Source of the DNA: GWE2-42-39 sp963668595
GTDB taxonomy: Bacteria > Bacteroidota > Bacteroidia > Bacteroidales > Prolixibacteraceae
Length of the DNA: 64,000 nt
Assembly: GCA_963668595.1 (NCBI GenBank)
Contig: OY764876.1
Coordinates: 1,736,001-1,800,000 of the forward strand
Direction of reading: 5' to 3'
The position numbers were made by a program, and so were the translations under genes. Of the stretch, positions 42,976-51,863 are shown piece by piece; position 1 is the stretch's first letter; the number at the start of each line of letters is the position of its first letter. The notes below the pieces were generated by a model that saw only the letters and a program-made list of their open reading frames with translations, was not told the origin of the DNA and did no database searches.

Positions 42976-44394
42976 TCATGCTCGCCACACTACCTTCTTG
43001 CGCGCAAGCCAGGCAACCACAAACATCATTAACAATACCAAAATCAAGGCCCGTAATGCTCCCACCCACGGCCATCCTTCGGGATACAACCACTCGTAAA
43101 CGGCAATCAAAAAACTCACTTTTAAAAACGGGAACATAAACCAGGTAGTAATTACATAAGCCAGCAACGGATTACTTCCCGCACCAGAGAAAAGTTTTAC
43201 AAAAACTGATTCACTGAAAAAATTACTGACATATTCAAGAAAAATCAAGAGTAGCAAAGCCATTCCTGAAGTCATAACCATGTACGATGCAGTGGCGTGA
43301 TCTTTTTTTATTCCCCCTTCAACCGGTTCCAAAATTAAACCCAACACGATTAGTACTACAACCATTGAGAACAACTGCAAGTATGCCGGAATGTGATTTT
43401 TCACAATCCACCACAAGCCCAGCAAAGCCAAAGGAGTAACAATGTACAAAGCCGTCAGCCAGCGCTGAAACAGAGCTACAGTGAGCCAAACAACCAATAG
43501 TCCCGATCCGAAATGAAAAACTTTATTCCAGATTTTATTCTCAACCGGATTGGGGTACAAACTACGTCCCTGCAAGCGCTCAAGCAACAGATCGCCGACC
43601 ATGGTTGCCGGAATAATCAGCAACATATAATGAGTCATCCGAAAGATGAAAAACCACGATATGGGATGACACTCGTTAAAAACGGTATCGAACCCAGTGT
43701 ATTTGCAGCACAACTGAATTGCCCCCCACAACACAAACAATACCAAGCGAGCTTCGCGATTATTGCGGGTAAAATACCAGCTCAATGCACCAATCAGGTA
43801 AACATTGGCCAGCAACAAAATGATGATATTACTACGATGCAACGAAAAAACCTGTCCGTATGCCGCGCTAAAAACAAGCAACAAAGCAATCGCACCGCCC
43901 CAGCCTATTGCCCGCCAAATCATTTTCTTTTTCTGATCGCGAATTACCTGAAACATCGGGAACAACAAAGCAAAGCCCAATAAAGTGAGAAGTTGCAGAT
44001 CGTAACCAGCAACTTCATATCCCAAAAGTTGCACATTCCATTTTCCCTCACCAATTGCACGAGGCATGATGTGAGCAATGTAAATGGCAAAGAATACCAG
44101 CGTTATAAAACGCATGGCAATGTTTCGGCTTATTTTTTTCCAGCCAGCACCTTGTTCAATTTTGCGACTCAATGCAAGAGGAATTGCTGCCCCCATACAA
44201 AAGATGAATACCGGCAAAACCAAATCGACCCAGGTAATTCCGGGAACCGCCGGATTAAATGCATGCGAGGGAGGCGGACATTGCGCATGATACATCCAGG
44301 CAGGCAAAGCGCCACCAAACGGAATCGTTCCGGACAGAACCATCCCGAAAATGGATAACCCACGTAAAATATCCAAAGCCAAAGCTCTATTCAT
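42976..44394 (-). CDS. DUF5009/HGSNAT-like membrane acyltransferase
   Basis: A 472-residue membrane protein. Its start RALALDILRGLSIFGMVLSG is the hallmark of the DUF5009 and heparan-alpha-glucosaminide N-acetyltransferase group, and GITWVDLVLPVFIFCMGAAIPLAL follows. About ten further membrane helices cover the rest. Members transfer acetyl groups across the membrane to sugars in lysosomes; bacterial roles are unproven. Next to an SGNH esterase and an AGE-family epimerase, it fits a locus dealing with acetylated or amino sugars (inference). Confidence 0.87.
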   Translation of the reverse strand: MNRALALDILRGLSIFGMVLSGTIPFGGALPAWMYHAQCPPPSHAFNPAVPGITWVDLVLPVFIFCMGAAIPLALSRKIEQGAGWKKISRNIAMRFITLVFFAIYIAHIMPRAIGEGKWNVQLLGYEVAGYDLQLLTLLGFALLFPMFQVIRDQKKKMIWRAIGWGGAIALLLVFSAAYGQVFSLHRSNIIILLLANVYLIGALSWYFTRNNREARLVLFVLWGAIQLCCKYTGFDTVFNECHPISWFFIFRMTHYMLLIIPATMVGDLLLERLQGRSLYPNPVENKIWNKVFHFGSGLLVVWLTVALFQRWLTALYIVTPLALLGLWWIVKNHIPAYLQLFSMVVVLIVLGLILEPVEGGIKKDHATASYMVMTSGMALLLLIFLEYVSNFFSESVFVKLFSGAGSNPLLAYVITTWFMFPFLKVSFLIAVYEWLYPEGWPWVGALRALILVLLMMFVVAWLARKKVVWRA

Positions 44395-44422
44395 CTCTCG
44401 TTATTTTTCTTTTTTTCTGGAA

Positions 44423-45796
44423 TTATTTACTCCACAAACCTTCAATTTCTTCCAATGTCTTGCCTTTTGTTTCGGGCACTTCGCGATAGAAAATCACAAC
44501 GGCCACCGCACAAATTGCAGCGAACACAAAAAACACTTTATCCATTCCGATCAATGCGACCAACCACGGGAAAACCGTAGCAGCAATGGCATTGGTTGTC
44601 CAGTTAAAAAAGGTTGCGATCGACATAGCTCTCCCTCGTAAACGATTCGGGAATATTTCAGGAGTAATTACCCAGATTACTGCACAAATTGAAATAGCAA
44701 TTGCAGCCATATAAACTCCGAGCATAATGGCCACCATCAGCGGAGATGCTTTTACCAGGAACAGAATTCCAGTCAGAAGCAAGGCCGCAGCCACTGCTGC
44801 CATCCCGCCAACCAGCAACGGACGACGGCCAAACCGGTCGATAATAAACATTGAAATAACGGTAAACACGAAATTGATAATTCCGAGACTCACCTGATAC
44901 TGCAATGCTCCACCAATATTCAGACCTGCGTTTTCAAGAATAGTCGGGCCATAATACACCACGATATTCACCCCGGTCAGCTGACCAAAAACCGACAAAG
45001 CAATACCAATAAGCAAAGCTTTCCGGATACCTTTTTTCCATAATTCGCGAACAGAAACTTTTTCTTCCGTTTTTCCGCCCTGTATTTCGGAAACCGTATG
45101 AGCCACTTCCGACGCTGGCATGATCGCTGCCAGCACCCGACGTCCCTGTTCTGTTTTATTATTGATAATCAACCAACGCGGCGTTTCGGGAACCACCAGC
45201 ATCAGCATTGAAAACAGTGCGGCAGGCAAAGTTTCCATGCCAAACATTCCTTTCCACGGATTGGCAACAAACAAATCGTTGAACCATGTACTATTTTCAC
45301 TCACTCCAGCTTCCGATTTGCCCAGAATTAACCAGTTAGACAGGTAAGCCAGAATAATTCCGGTCACAATCGATAACTGATACAATGCAACCATGCGACC
45401 ACGGAATTGAGCCGGGGCAAATTCAGAAATATACAGCGGCGCAGCCACCGAGGCCATTCCAACCCCAAAACCACCAATCACGCGGGCTACCACCAACAAT
45501 GTAAAATCAGGAGGACAAGCCGAGCCAATTGCTGAAATCAGGAATAATAATCCGGAAACAATCAATACAGGTTTGCGACCAAAAGTATCGCTAAGCTTTC
45601 CGGCCATAATTGCACCGACAACACAGCCCACCAGTGCCGAACCGGTAAACCAGCCCAATTGCAGTTTAGTCAGGGCATAATATTTTTCAACAAATCCGAT
45701 GGTTCCTGAAATAACTGCGGTATCAAAACCAAACAGGAAACCTCCCAGCGAAGCCACCAGACAAGCCAGTAGCAGGTACATTTTTTTCAGATGCAT
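44423..45796 (-). CDS. MFS sugar porter (sugar:H+ symporter)
   Basis: A 457-residue 12-helix transporter. Sugar-porter signatures are GGFLFGFDTAVISGT, GKLSDTFGRKPVLIVSG, RVIGGFGVGMASVAAPLYISE, VPETPRWLIINNK, GQLTGVNIVVYYGPTIL, DRFGRRPLLVGG and the end VPETKGKTLEEIE. It resembles the XylE/glucose symporter group. It imports a monosaccharide in the middle of the locus. Confidence 0.95.
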   Translation of the reverse strand: MHLKKMYLLLACLVASLGGFLFGFDTAVISGTIGFVEKYYALTKLQLGWFTGSALVGCVVGAIMAGKLSDTFGRKPVLIVSGLLFLISAIGSACPPDFTLLVVARVIGGFGVGMASVAAPLYISEFAPAQFRGRMVALYQLSIVTGIILAYLSNWLILGKSEAGVSENSTWFNDLFVANPWKGMFGMETLPAALFSMLMLVVPETPRWLIINNKTEQGRRVLAAIMPASEVAHTVSEIQGGKTEEKVSVRELWKKGIRKALLIGIALSVFGQLTGVNIVVYYGPTILENAGLNIGGALQYQVSLGIINFVFTVISMFIIDRFGRRPLLVGGMAAVAAALLLTGILFLVKASPLMVAIMLGVYMAAIAISICAVIWVITPEIFPNRLRGRAMSIATFFNWTTNAIAATVFPWLVALIGMDKVFFVFAAICAVAVVIFYREVPETKGKTLEEIEGLWSK

Positions 45797-45813
45797 AGTT
45801 GTTATTGGGTTTA

Positions 45814-47250
45814 TTAGTTATTGGTTATTTCCTGTTGGTAAACTTGTCCGAAACGATCCACTACTTCAACGCGAACGCTCGCTCCGGAGGTATTCAATTT
45901 TGCACGGAACATGTGATTGGTAGGACGCGATGAAATCCATTTGTAGGCCAGTTTTTCTTTGTCGGCATAAGCCCGGTTCGTTTCTGGATCGCCACCCCGA
46001 TAAGCTTCCATTTCTCCCATTCGTTGTCCGTTCTCGTACCAGTACACTTTCCATTCCGGATCCCAATTCCACACGTTAGCGGTCAGGTATTCCGGTTGTT
46101 CCGGATTAGCTCCCGGAGCATAGGCTCTAAATTGCACACTGGCTGGTTTTCCGGCACTTTTAAAATACCATTTCAATTTACTTCCATTTGCTTCAAACAC
46201 GGCATACCCCCTGGGAGTTCCGTCTTCAGCATAAGGTCCCTGCCACCAGGCACCACACACCGACGACACATTGTGTTCCATAATATTTGAAGCAATAATT
46301 ACATTGCTGTTTTCGTGCATGTGTCCCGAAACAATATGCGCCTGATAAGGCTTCAGCATATTATACAATGCTTTTTTATTGCTAACAGAAAGCGATATAT
46401 TTTTGATATTGAATGTTTTCAAATCTGCGTCGTCGAGTGTTGTTGGAATGTGCAGCGCTACCACTACTGTGCTTCCCTCTTTCACTAACGATAAATCTTT
46501 TTCGAGCCAGGCAAGCTGCTCTTCGGGCAAATACCCGATATAGAAATAATCGCGCCCAATATAAAAGACATCATTGAGCACTACATAATGAATTTCGCCC
46601 CGGTTAAAGGAATAATAAGCCGGGCCAAAATGTTTTTCGAACACCACCGAAGCCAATTCGTTGGAGCGTCCGTTGTAACTCATATCGTGGTTTCCCATCG
46701 ACTGATAAAAAGGAATTCCGCTTACAGACAAAGCTGTTTTCAGATTTTCGTAAATTCCGGGATTATCGCCCGAAATATCGCCTCCTCCCAATGCATGAAA
46801 AGGGATTGACGGATAGCTTTCTAATGTTTTACTGAGATCACTAACAACCTCTTTCATTTGTTCCAGTTCTTTTTCACTTTTCACCTGCGGATCGGCCCAC
46901 ACCACAAAACCGTGATGCTTGTCGTTTGTCTTTTCCAATGAAAAATCAAGACTTCGAGGCATCTCGCCTTCTGTTATTGAATGAAAAAATTGCGGAACTG
47001 AATTCGCCACAGGAACTTTATATCCAGAAGGCGAAGAAATATAGATGAAGCGGGCATCCTCATTTACGGGCAAACGATACTTGCCCTTGCTATCGGTAAC
47101 ACATACCGAATGACCGTCGGTTACCATTACGCCTTCCACCCCTTGTCCCATACAAGCAACTTTTCCGGTAATTACCGACTGTTGTTCTGCCGAAAAGCCA
47201 GGCAAAACAATCATCAACAAGAAAAACAGGAGATAGATATTCCGCTTCAT
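45814..47250 (-). CDS. Exported calcineurin-like metallophosphoesterase
   Basis: A 478-residue secreted protein (signal NIYLLFFLLMIVLPGFSA). An N-terminal carboxypeptidase-regulatory-like domain (VITGKVACMGQGVEGVMV) precedes the phosphoesterase: VVWADPQVKSE, GGGDISGDN, QSMGNHDMSY, VVALHIPTT and IVSGHMHENS give the metal ligands, with Gln in place of the usual His in the first motif. The C-terminal domain (GTPRGYAVFEANGSKLKWYF) is the MetallophosC type. It may remove phosphate groups from the target glycan. I start at MKRNIYLLF, where the signal peptide begins. Confidence 0.9.
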   Translation of the reverse strand: MKRNIYLLFFLLMIVLPGFSAEQQSVITGKVACMGQGVEGVMVTDGHSVCVTDSKGKYRLPVNEDARFIYISSPSGYKVPVANSVPQFFHSITEGEMPRSLDFSLEKTNDKHHGFVVWADPQVKSEKELEQMKEVVSDLSKTLESYPSIPFHALGGGDISGDNPGIYENLKTALSVSGIPFYQSMGNHDMSYNGRSNELASVVFEKHFGPAYYSFNRGEIHYVVLNDVFYIGRDYFYIGYLPEEQLAWLEKDLSLVKEGSTVVVALHIPTTLDDADLKTFNIKNISLSVSNKKALYNMLKPYQAHIVSGHMHENSNVIIASNIMEHNVSSVCGAWWQGPYAEDGTPRGYAVFEANGSKLKWYFKSAGKPASVQFRAYAPGANPEQPEYLTANVWNWDPEWKVYWYENGQRMGEMEAYRGGDPETNRAYADKEKLAYKWISSRPTNHMFRAKLNTSGASVRVEVVDRFGQVYQQEITNN

Positions 47251-47312
47251 TTTTATGATTTTTAAAATAGGGAAACCCATTTAAAACAATGAGTTTCCCT
47301 GGTTAAACTCAA

Positions 47313-48665
47313 TTATTGAACTTCTTCACTTGCAAACGTATTGGGGTCAGCAGCCATTTTAAAGCCGTCTTCCACTTCTTTCCACATATTTTTACGAATG
47401 ATGTGTACAATATCGAACATCATCAAACCATCCGATTTCTGGAAGTTCATGGCAATTGAACGTGAAAGCTGCGGACGATTTTCGTAGAACTGATCAACCA
47501 AGATACCACCTAAAAATTTACGACCATTCATAATTCCACGAATTTTTTCGCACGAACCTTCCACACAATACCAGGTTCCTTTAGCACCTTTACTATCGGT
47601 TTCGTTTCTAACAATATTATTGTTTTTCAGATATTCAGCCATCGTAACATTGGTATAATAGTTACCGGTTGTGTACAAGTCAATCAACTCGGCATAACCA
47701 AAGTTTTTGTATTCAGGAGTTGCCCAGTCAAACTCAGCAGAAGGATCGTACTGGTTACTGGCCCAGTTTACTCCTACCTCGAAATACGAAGGATACCATG
47801 CACCGGTGTATGTGCCAAATGAAACATTCGGATTAGCAGTTTTTACTGTTTCACGGGCCAATGCCATGAAATCGTGAATGTTTTTGGTTCTCCACTCAAT
47901 CCATTTCAGGAAATGTTTGCCGCGAACGTAGTCGCTTTTCCCATTGGCATCTGTTTTCCATTCATAAATATCGGTTGGGAAGTTTTCAATCTTTTCACCA
48001 ATATATTCTTCAAATTTAGCTCTCGACAAATCGGAGAAATCAGCCATAATACCATCGTAGCGAACGCGATCAAGCATGATTCCATCCAATTCAGGATATT
48101 TGGTAACTACTTCAGTTAAAACTTTCAGCATGTGTGCCTGAAAATCAGGATTGATCGGATTGATCATTGCTGAATATTTGTGTTTTTGAGTCATGATTGA
48201 CACAATGCCATCTTTCGGAGTGTAAACCATACTGGCCCATTCTGGATTAGTAGTATAAGTTTGACCACGATCGAAAAAATTATGACCACCCACAAATGTA
48301 TTGAGCGAAGCATGCACTTTTAATCCCAGTGCATGAGCTTTGGTAATGAAATGTCCCAGGTAATCAAAATCAGGACGTTCAAAACCATCCCATTCAGTCA
48401 TTTGCGGAGCATATTCACTTTTATACAAAACTTCACCGGTAATAGGGCGAATGTCAACCACGGCATCGGTAAAACCAATATTTTTAATCTTTTCGAGATA
48501 AAAATCGATTGAATCGGGATAACTGAAACGGGCAAAGTTTGCTTCAGCATCGAACCACATCAATGATGGTTTATCAATTTTTGCTGTTTCTTTTGGTTTC
48601 TGGTTGCATGCTGAAAACAAAGCAGCAACAGCCAGCAAGGCATACATAAATAGCGTTTTTCTCAT
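47313..48665 (-). CDS. GHL10-like glycosidase lipoprotein, copy A
   Basis: A 450-residue lipoprotein (lipobox LFSAC). It has the TIM-barrel pattern of the GHL10/DUF187 family: LMWFDAEANFARFS, IGFTDAVVDIRPITGEVLY, HALGLKVHASLNTFVGG, ELDGIMLDRVRYDGI with adjacent acidic residues suited to catalysis, and VSFGTYTGAWYPSYFEVGVNW. I start at the ATG at 48665, as the longer frame begins with TTG. It is paralogous to the next gene upstream (about the same length and motif order). It is probably a surface glycosidase; the linkage is unknown. Confidence 0.86.
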   Translation of the reverse strand: MRKTLFMYALLAVAALFSACNQKPKETAKIDKPSLMWFDAEANFARFSYPDSIDFYLEKIKNIGFTDAVVDIRPITGEVLYKSEYAPQMTEWDGFERPDFDYLGHFITKAHALGLKVHASLNTFVGGHNFFDRGQTYTTNPEWASMVYTPKDGIVSIMTQKHKYSAMINPINPDFQAHMLKVLTEVVTKYPELDGIMLDRVRYDGIMADFSDLSRAKFEEYIGEKIENFPTDIYEWKTDANGKSDYVRGKHFLKWIEWRTKNIHDFMALARETVKTANPNVSFGTYTGAWYPSYFEVGVNWASNQYDPSAEFDWATPEYKNFGYAELIDLYTTGNYYTNVTMAEYLKNNNIVRNETDSKGAKGTWYCVEGSCEKIRGIMNGRKFLGGILVDQFYENRPQLSRSIAMNFQKSDGLMMFDIVHIIRKNMWKEVEDGFKMAADPNTFASEEVQ

Positions 48666-48689
48666 TTCCAATATTATTTTTCAATTAGC

Positions 48690-50069
48690 TTACTTTTTTG
48701 ATATTGCGGCATCAATTCCGTTTTTCACATAAATCCACTGATTTTTCTGTTTCAGGTGAATCATATCGAAAAGGAAATAGCCATCGCTGGCATTTATTGC
48801 CGCGTCAACAGATTCAGTGATTGCCTGATTTACCACCGTAGCACTGGCCGTTGCCCAGTCTCCGTTGCCCACATCCGGACCTCCGATTACTAATGCATCA
48901 CCTTTAATTTTTTCTTTGGCTTTGAGGCAAAAGCCCTGAATGGTCCACTCATTGGTTCCGTAAACACGGGTTGGGCCGGCATAAGCACCGATAAGGATAA
49001 TATCCATCATGTCGGCATAGCCATAATCTTTATATTTTGAAGTAGCCCAAGCGGAGTATGTTCCTGCTGTGTTATACGATGGGCTAGCCCAATTTACACC
49101 TACTCCGTAATAAGACGAATACCATCCGCCTACATACACGCCAAATGAAATATCTTTATTTACTGCTTTTACCCGATCGTGAGCTTTCTGCATAAAGTCG
49201 TGAATAACTTTCACACGAAACTCCAGCCATTGTTTGAAATAAGTCGGCAAAGTAGTTGGCAAACTACCTGCTTTGGTTCCAGCGGTCATCACATCTGTCG
49301 GGAAATTTTTCACCGAATAGCCCAGATAGTTTTCAAATTTCTTTTTTGAATAGGCCGAAAAGTCACTGTCTAAATCATCGAAACGGCCACGGTCGAGGAA
49401 TATTCCATCAAGATCTTTGTATGCAGCCAAATCGGCAAGTAAATCGCACAGATAATGTTGTACTTCATCATGTGCAGGATTAAAGAACTTAGCTCCGGTT
49501 CCTCCCTGATCCAGCGTATTTACAATACCAGAAGTAGTCAAAAGTTGTGTTGCCCACTCCCGTTTCGATGCATCGCGAAACAAAACACCTTCCGAACCAA
49601 TACTGGTCGTATTTCCACCTACCATGGTGTTAAAGCCCGCATGTACTTTCAGCCCCAAACTATGTCCCGCATCGATGAAAGCCTGTAAATAATCCCAGGT
49701 AGCTGTACGTTCAACTTTGGTGTAGCCACCAGGTAACCATGCACCCAGCCATTTTACCTGATCAACCACATTGGTTTTAAACAAAACGTCTCCTGTAGTT
49801 GGACGAATATCCACCACAACATCTGTAAATCCTGCATTCTTGGCCAAAGTAAGGTCCCGAAGTATATTTTCCTTGCTATTGGCAAAATCGGGGAAGTTTG
49901 CAGCTGCATCAATCCAAATGAAACGAGGTTTATCTGCATTATCTTTCTCATCTTCCCATTCCCACTCAGGATCACTTTTTTCATCTCCTCCACAAGATGA
50001 AAACACTGGAATAATAGGCAGGCAAACAAATAATAAAGCAATCAAATGCACAAATCTATTCTTCATCAT
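48690..50069 (-). CDS. GHL10-like glycosidase lipoprotein, copy B
   Basis: A 459-residue lipoprotein (signal VHLIALLFVCLPIIPVFSSC) with an acidic linker after the cysteine. Motifs parallel copy A: FIWIDAAANFPDFA, AGFTDVVVDIRPTTGDVLF, HSLGLKVHAGFNTMVGG, DLDGIFLDRGRFDDL, ISFGVYVGGWYSSYYGVGVNW. Insertions near residues 110-130 and 270-290 distinguish it from copy A. Tandem divergence suggests two related linkages or an exo/endo split (inference). I chose MMKNRFVH as the start because it fits the signal peptide. Confidence 0.86.
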   Translation of the reverse strand: MMKNRFVHLIALLFVCLPIIPVFSSCGGDEKSDPEWEWEDEKDNADKPRFIWIDAAANFPDFANSKENILRDLTLAKNAGFTDVVVDIRPTTGDVLFKTNVVDQVKWLGAWLPGGYTKVERTATWDYLQAFIDAGHSLGLKVHAGFNTMVGGNTTSIGSEGVLFRDASKREWATQLLTTSGIVNTLDQGGTGAKFFNPAHDEVQHYLCDLLADLAAYKDLDGIFLDRGRFDDLDSDFSAYSKKKFENYLGYSVKNFPTDVMTAGTKAGSLPTTLPTYFKQWLEFRVKVIHDFMQKAHDRVKAVNKDISFGVYVGGWYSSYYGVGVNWASPSYNTAGTYSAWATSKYKDYGYADMMDIILIGAYAGPTRVYGTNEWTIQGFCLKAKEKIKGDALVIGGPDVGNGDWATASATVVNQAITESVDAAINASDGYFLFDMIHLKQKNQWIYVKNGIDAAISKK

Positions 50070-50128
50070 TCTTCTTTTTTCAACATTATTTACTTTTTCA
50101 TGGCAGTATCGTTTCCGAAACAAAAAAT

Positions 50129-50156
50129 ATTGGTGCCTCTGCATGGAGGCACCAAT
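50129..50156 (-). terminator. Intrinsic terminator inside the PUL
   Basis: A perfect 11-bp stem ATTGGTGCCTC/GAGGCACCAAT with a 6-nt loop, followed on the minus strand by ATTTTTTG. It lies between DUF5018 and GHL10 copy B, and so can cut off or attenuate transcription downstream of the susC-susD-DUF5018 part. Confidence 0.8.
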
Positions 50157-50175
50157 TATTTCTGTTGGTCATCTA

Positions 50176-51852
50176 TTACATATCAATACAGTCGAATTGA
50201 TATCCAACTACATATCCGTTGGTAAACATGAAATAGAGATACATGAAGTATCCATCTTCAGATACTCTCAGTGCCACGTCTCCAGTACCGTTACCATTCG
50301 CAACAACAGGCGAAATACCTTTAGGGCCATATTTATCGCGATCGCATTCCCATACTACAGATTTACATGTTTTGGTTTCCAAATTGCCTGAGAAATTTGT
50401 ATCGTTACTTACATCCAGTAACCAAACAGCATCTGCAGCCCCCCAGGTAAAACTATTCACCCAGTTCAATGTCGCATATTTTGCATTATTGAACGTCACA
50501 TAATCAACTGCATTCGGAATATAGTTAGTACTAATTACATCCAGTTTTTTCCGAACAGCATTCGTTGTTCCATCCACCCAGGCGAATGTGTTATCCGAGT
50601 ATGAAGCCACATAGTAGTCACTGTTCACGTCGGTAGCCGAAGTATAGATAATATCACAATTCGTAGTCCAGCCTTTGGCTAGTCCACTCATTGTAATAAT
50701 ATCCGGAGTTTGAGAAGTCAATACACCATTTACAACTGTCCAACGGGCAAATTTTTGTCCGGCAGCCAAAATCGGAGCTGTAATTATTGCATTGCTATCA
50801 ATACTACCAATAATTGACAATTTGCGGCCAATAGCAACTTTTCCGTCCCATTCGATATACAATTCAGGAGTAGCCGAAACAGAAGTAATTTTATACACTT
50901 TGAATGAGCCTGCATTTGGAGCGAGGTTACACATCAGAATATTGCCATTGTCATCAGCCGTGTTGTAGAAGTTAGTCAACGAGCCTTTCAATCCGCCCAA
51001 ATCAATTTCACCAACTTTCTCACCTGTTTTAGCATTCAAATAAATACTGTTTTCTCCACGAGTATTTAATACCACATAGTCTTGGGTTACAGCAATACCT
51101 CCAGTAAGATTATCTACAGAAATACCAAGATCCGCTTTCAGTTTTTTAGCAAACATCAATTTAGCACTACCGGTTCTGATACCATAAGGAAGTTTTTCAG
51201 GAACGGCTTTTTTCACAGTATATTCACTTTTTGCAATACCATCGTGAGCTGTTACAGTCAATTTCACATCATTGTTATAATTGAGTGCTTCGGTTCTTGG
51301 GTCCGGAGAAATTGTTGCATGATATGAAATTGTAACCTCTCCCAATGCAGGTTCCAAAGTACCCAATGCAACCAACGATATTGTTTTTTCATTTTCGTTA
51401 ATTACTCCAGTCAGGCCTAATGATGGGATTTTAAATTCCTCAATCAAACATTTATCGCTTTTGCGAACTTCGCCAACGATGATGTACTCTTTCTTTTCTT
51501 TAAGCTGATTGGTAACCGTGATTTTATTTTCCTTGGTTAAATCAAGATAAAGCAATGCAGGTTCAACCACTACATTATCATCCAGGTTTGCGGTAATACG
51601 CATCTTAGCTAATTGCGCGTCTGTTACCTGATTATCGCTACTTTCCGGATAATAATATGGAATAGGAACTACAATTTTATTGCTTCCTTCGGTAATATAA
51701 CCGGTAAATTTTCCAGTTCCATCAATAAATGTTGCTGAAATACTGTTAATTCCTTCCCGAGAAACAGCAGGCAACAAGTCATCTGGTTGGTGGCAGCCGT
51801 TTACAAAACCAAGAAGAACTAATGCTATGGCTATAATTATTTTATTCTTCAT
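50176..51852 (-). CDS. DUF5018-type PUL lipoprotein (probable surface glycan-binding)
   Basis: A 558-residue lipoprotein (ALVLLGFVNGC). N-terminal repeated beta domains with Lys/Glu-rich strands (ISATFIDGTGKFTGYITEG, EYIIVGEVRKSD) match DUF5018; the rest reads like a beta-propeller (GGIAVTQDYVVLNTRGENSI, YASYSD-like strands, WLLDVSNDTNFSG). No catalytic motif is seen. Genes at this place after susD often encode surface glycan-binding proteins, which is the likely role. It starts 11 bp after susD. Confidence 0.8.
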   Translation of the reverse strand: MKNKIIIAIALVLLGFVNGCHQPDDLLPAVSREGINSISATFIDGTGKFTGYITEGSNKIVVPIPYYYPESSDNQVTDAQLAKMRITANLDDNVVVEPALLYLDLTKENKITVTNQLKEKKEYIIVGEVRKSDKCLIEEFKIPSLGLTGVINENEKTISLVALGTLEPALGEVTISYHATISPDPRTEALNYNNDVKLTVTAHDGIAKSEYTVKKAVPEKLPYGIRTGSAKLMFAKKLKADLGISVDNLTGGIAVTQDYVVLNTRGENSIYLNAKTGEKVGEIDLGGLKGSLTNFYNTADDNGNILMCNLAPNAGSFKVYKITSVSATPELYIEWDGKVAIGRKLSIIGSIDSNAIITAPILAAGQKFARWTVVNGVLTSQTPDIITMSGLAKGWTTNCDIIYTSATDVNSDYYVASYSDNTFAWVDGTTNAVRKKLDVISTNYIPNAVDYVTFNNAKYATLNWVNSFTWGAADAVWLLDVSNDTNFSGNLETKTCKSVVWECDRDKYGPKGISPVVANGNGTGDVALRVSEDGYFMYLYFMFTNGYVVGYQFDCIDM

Positions 51853-51863
51853 ACTTCAATGTT

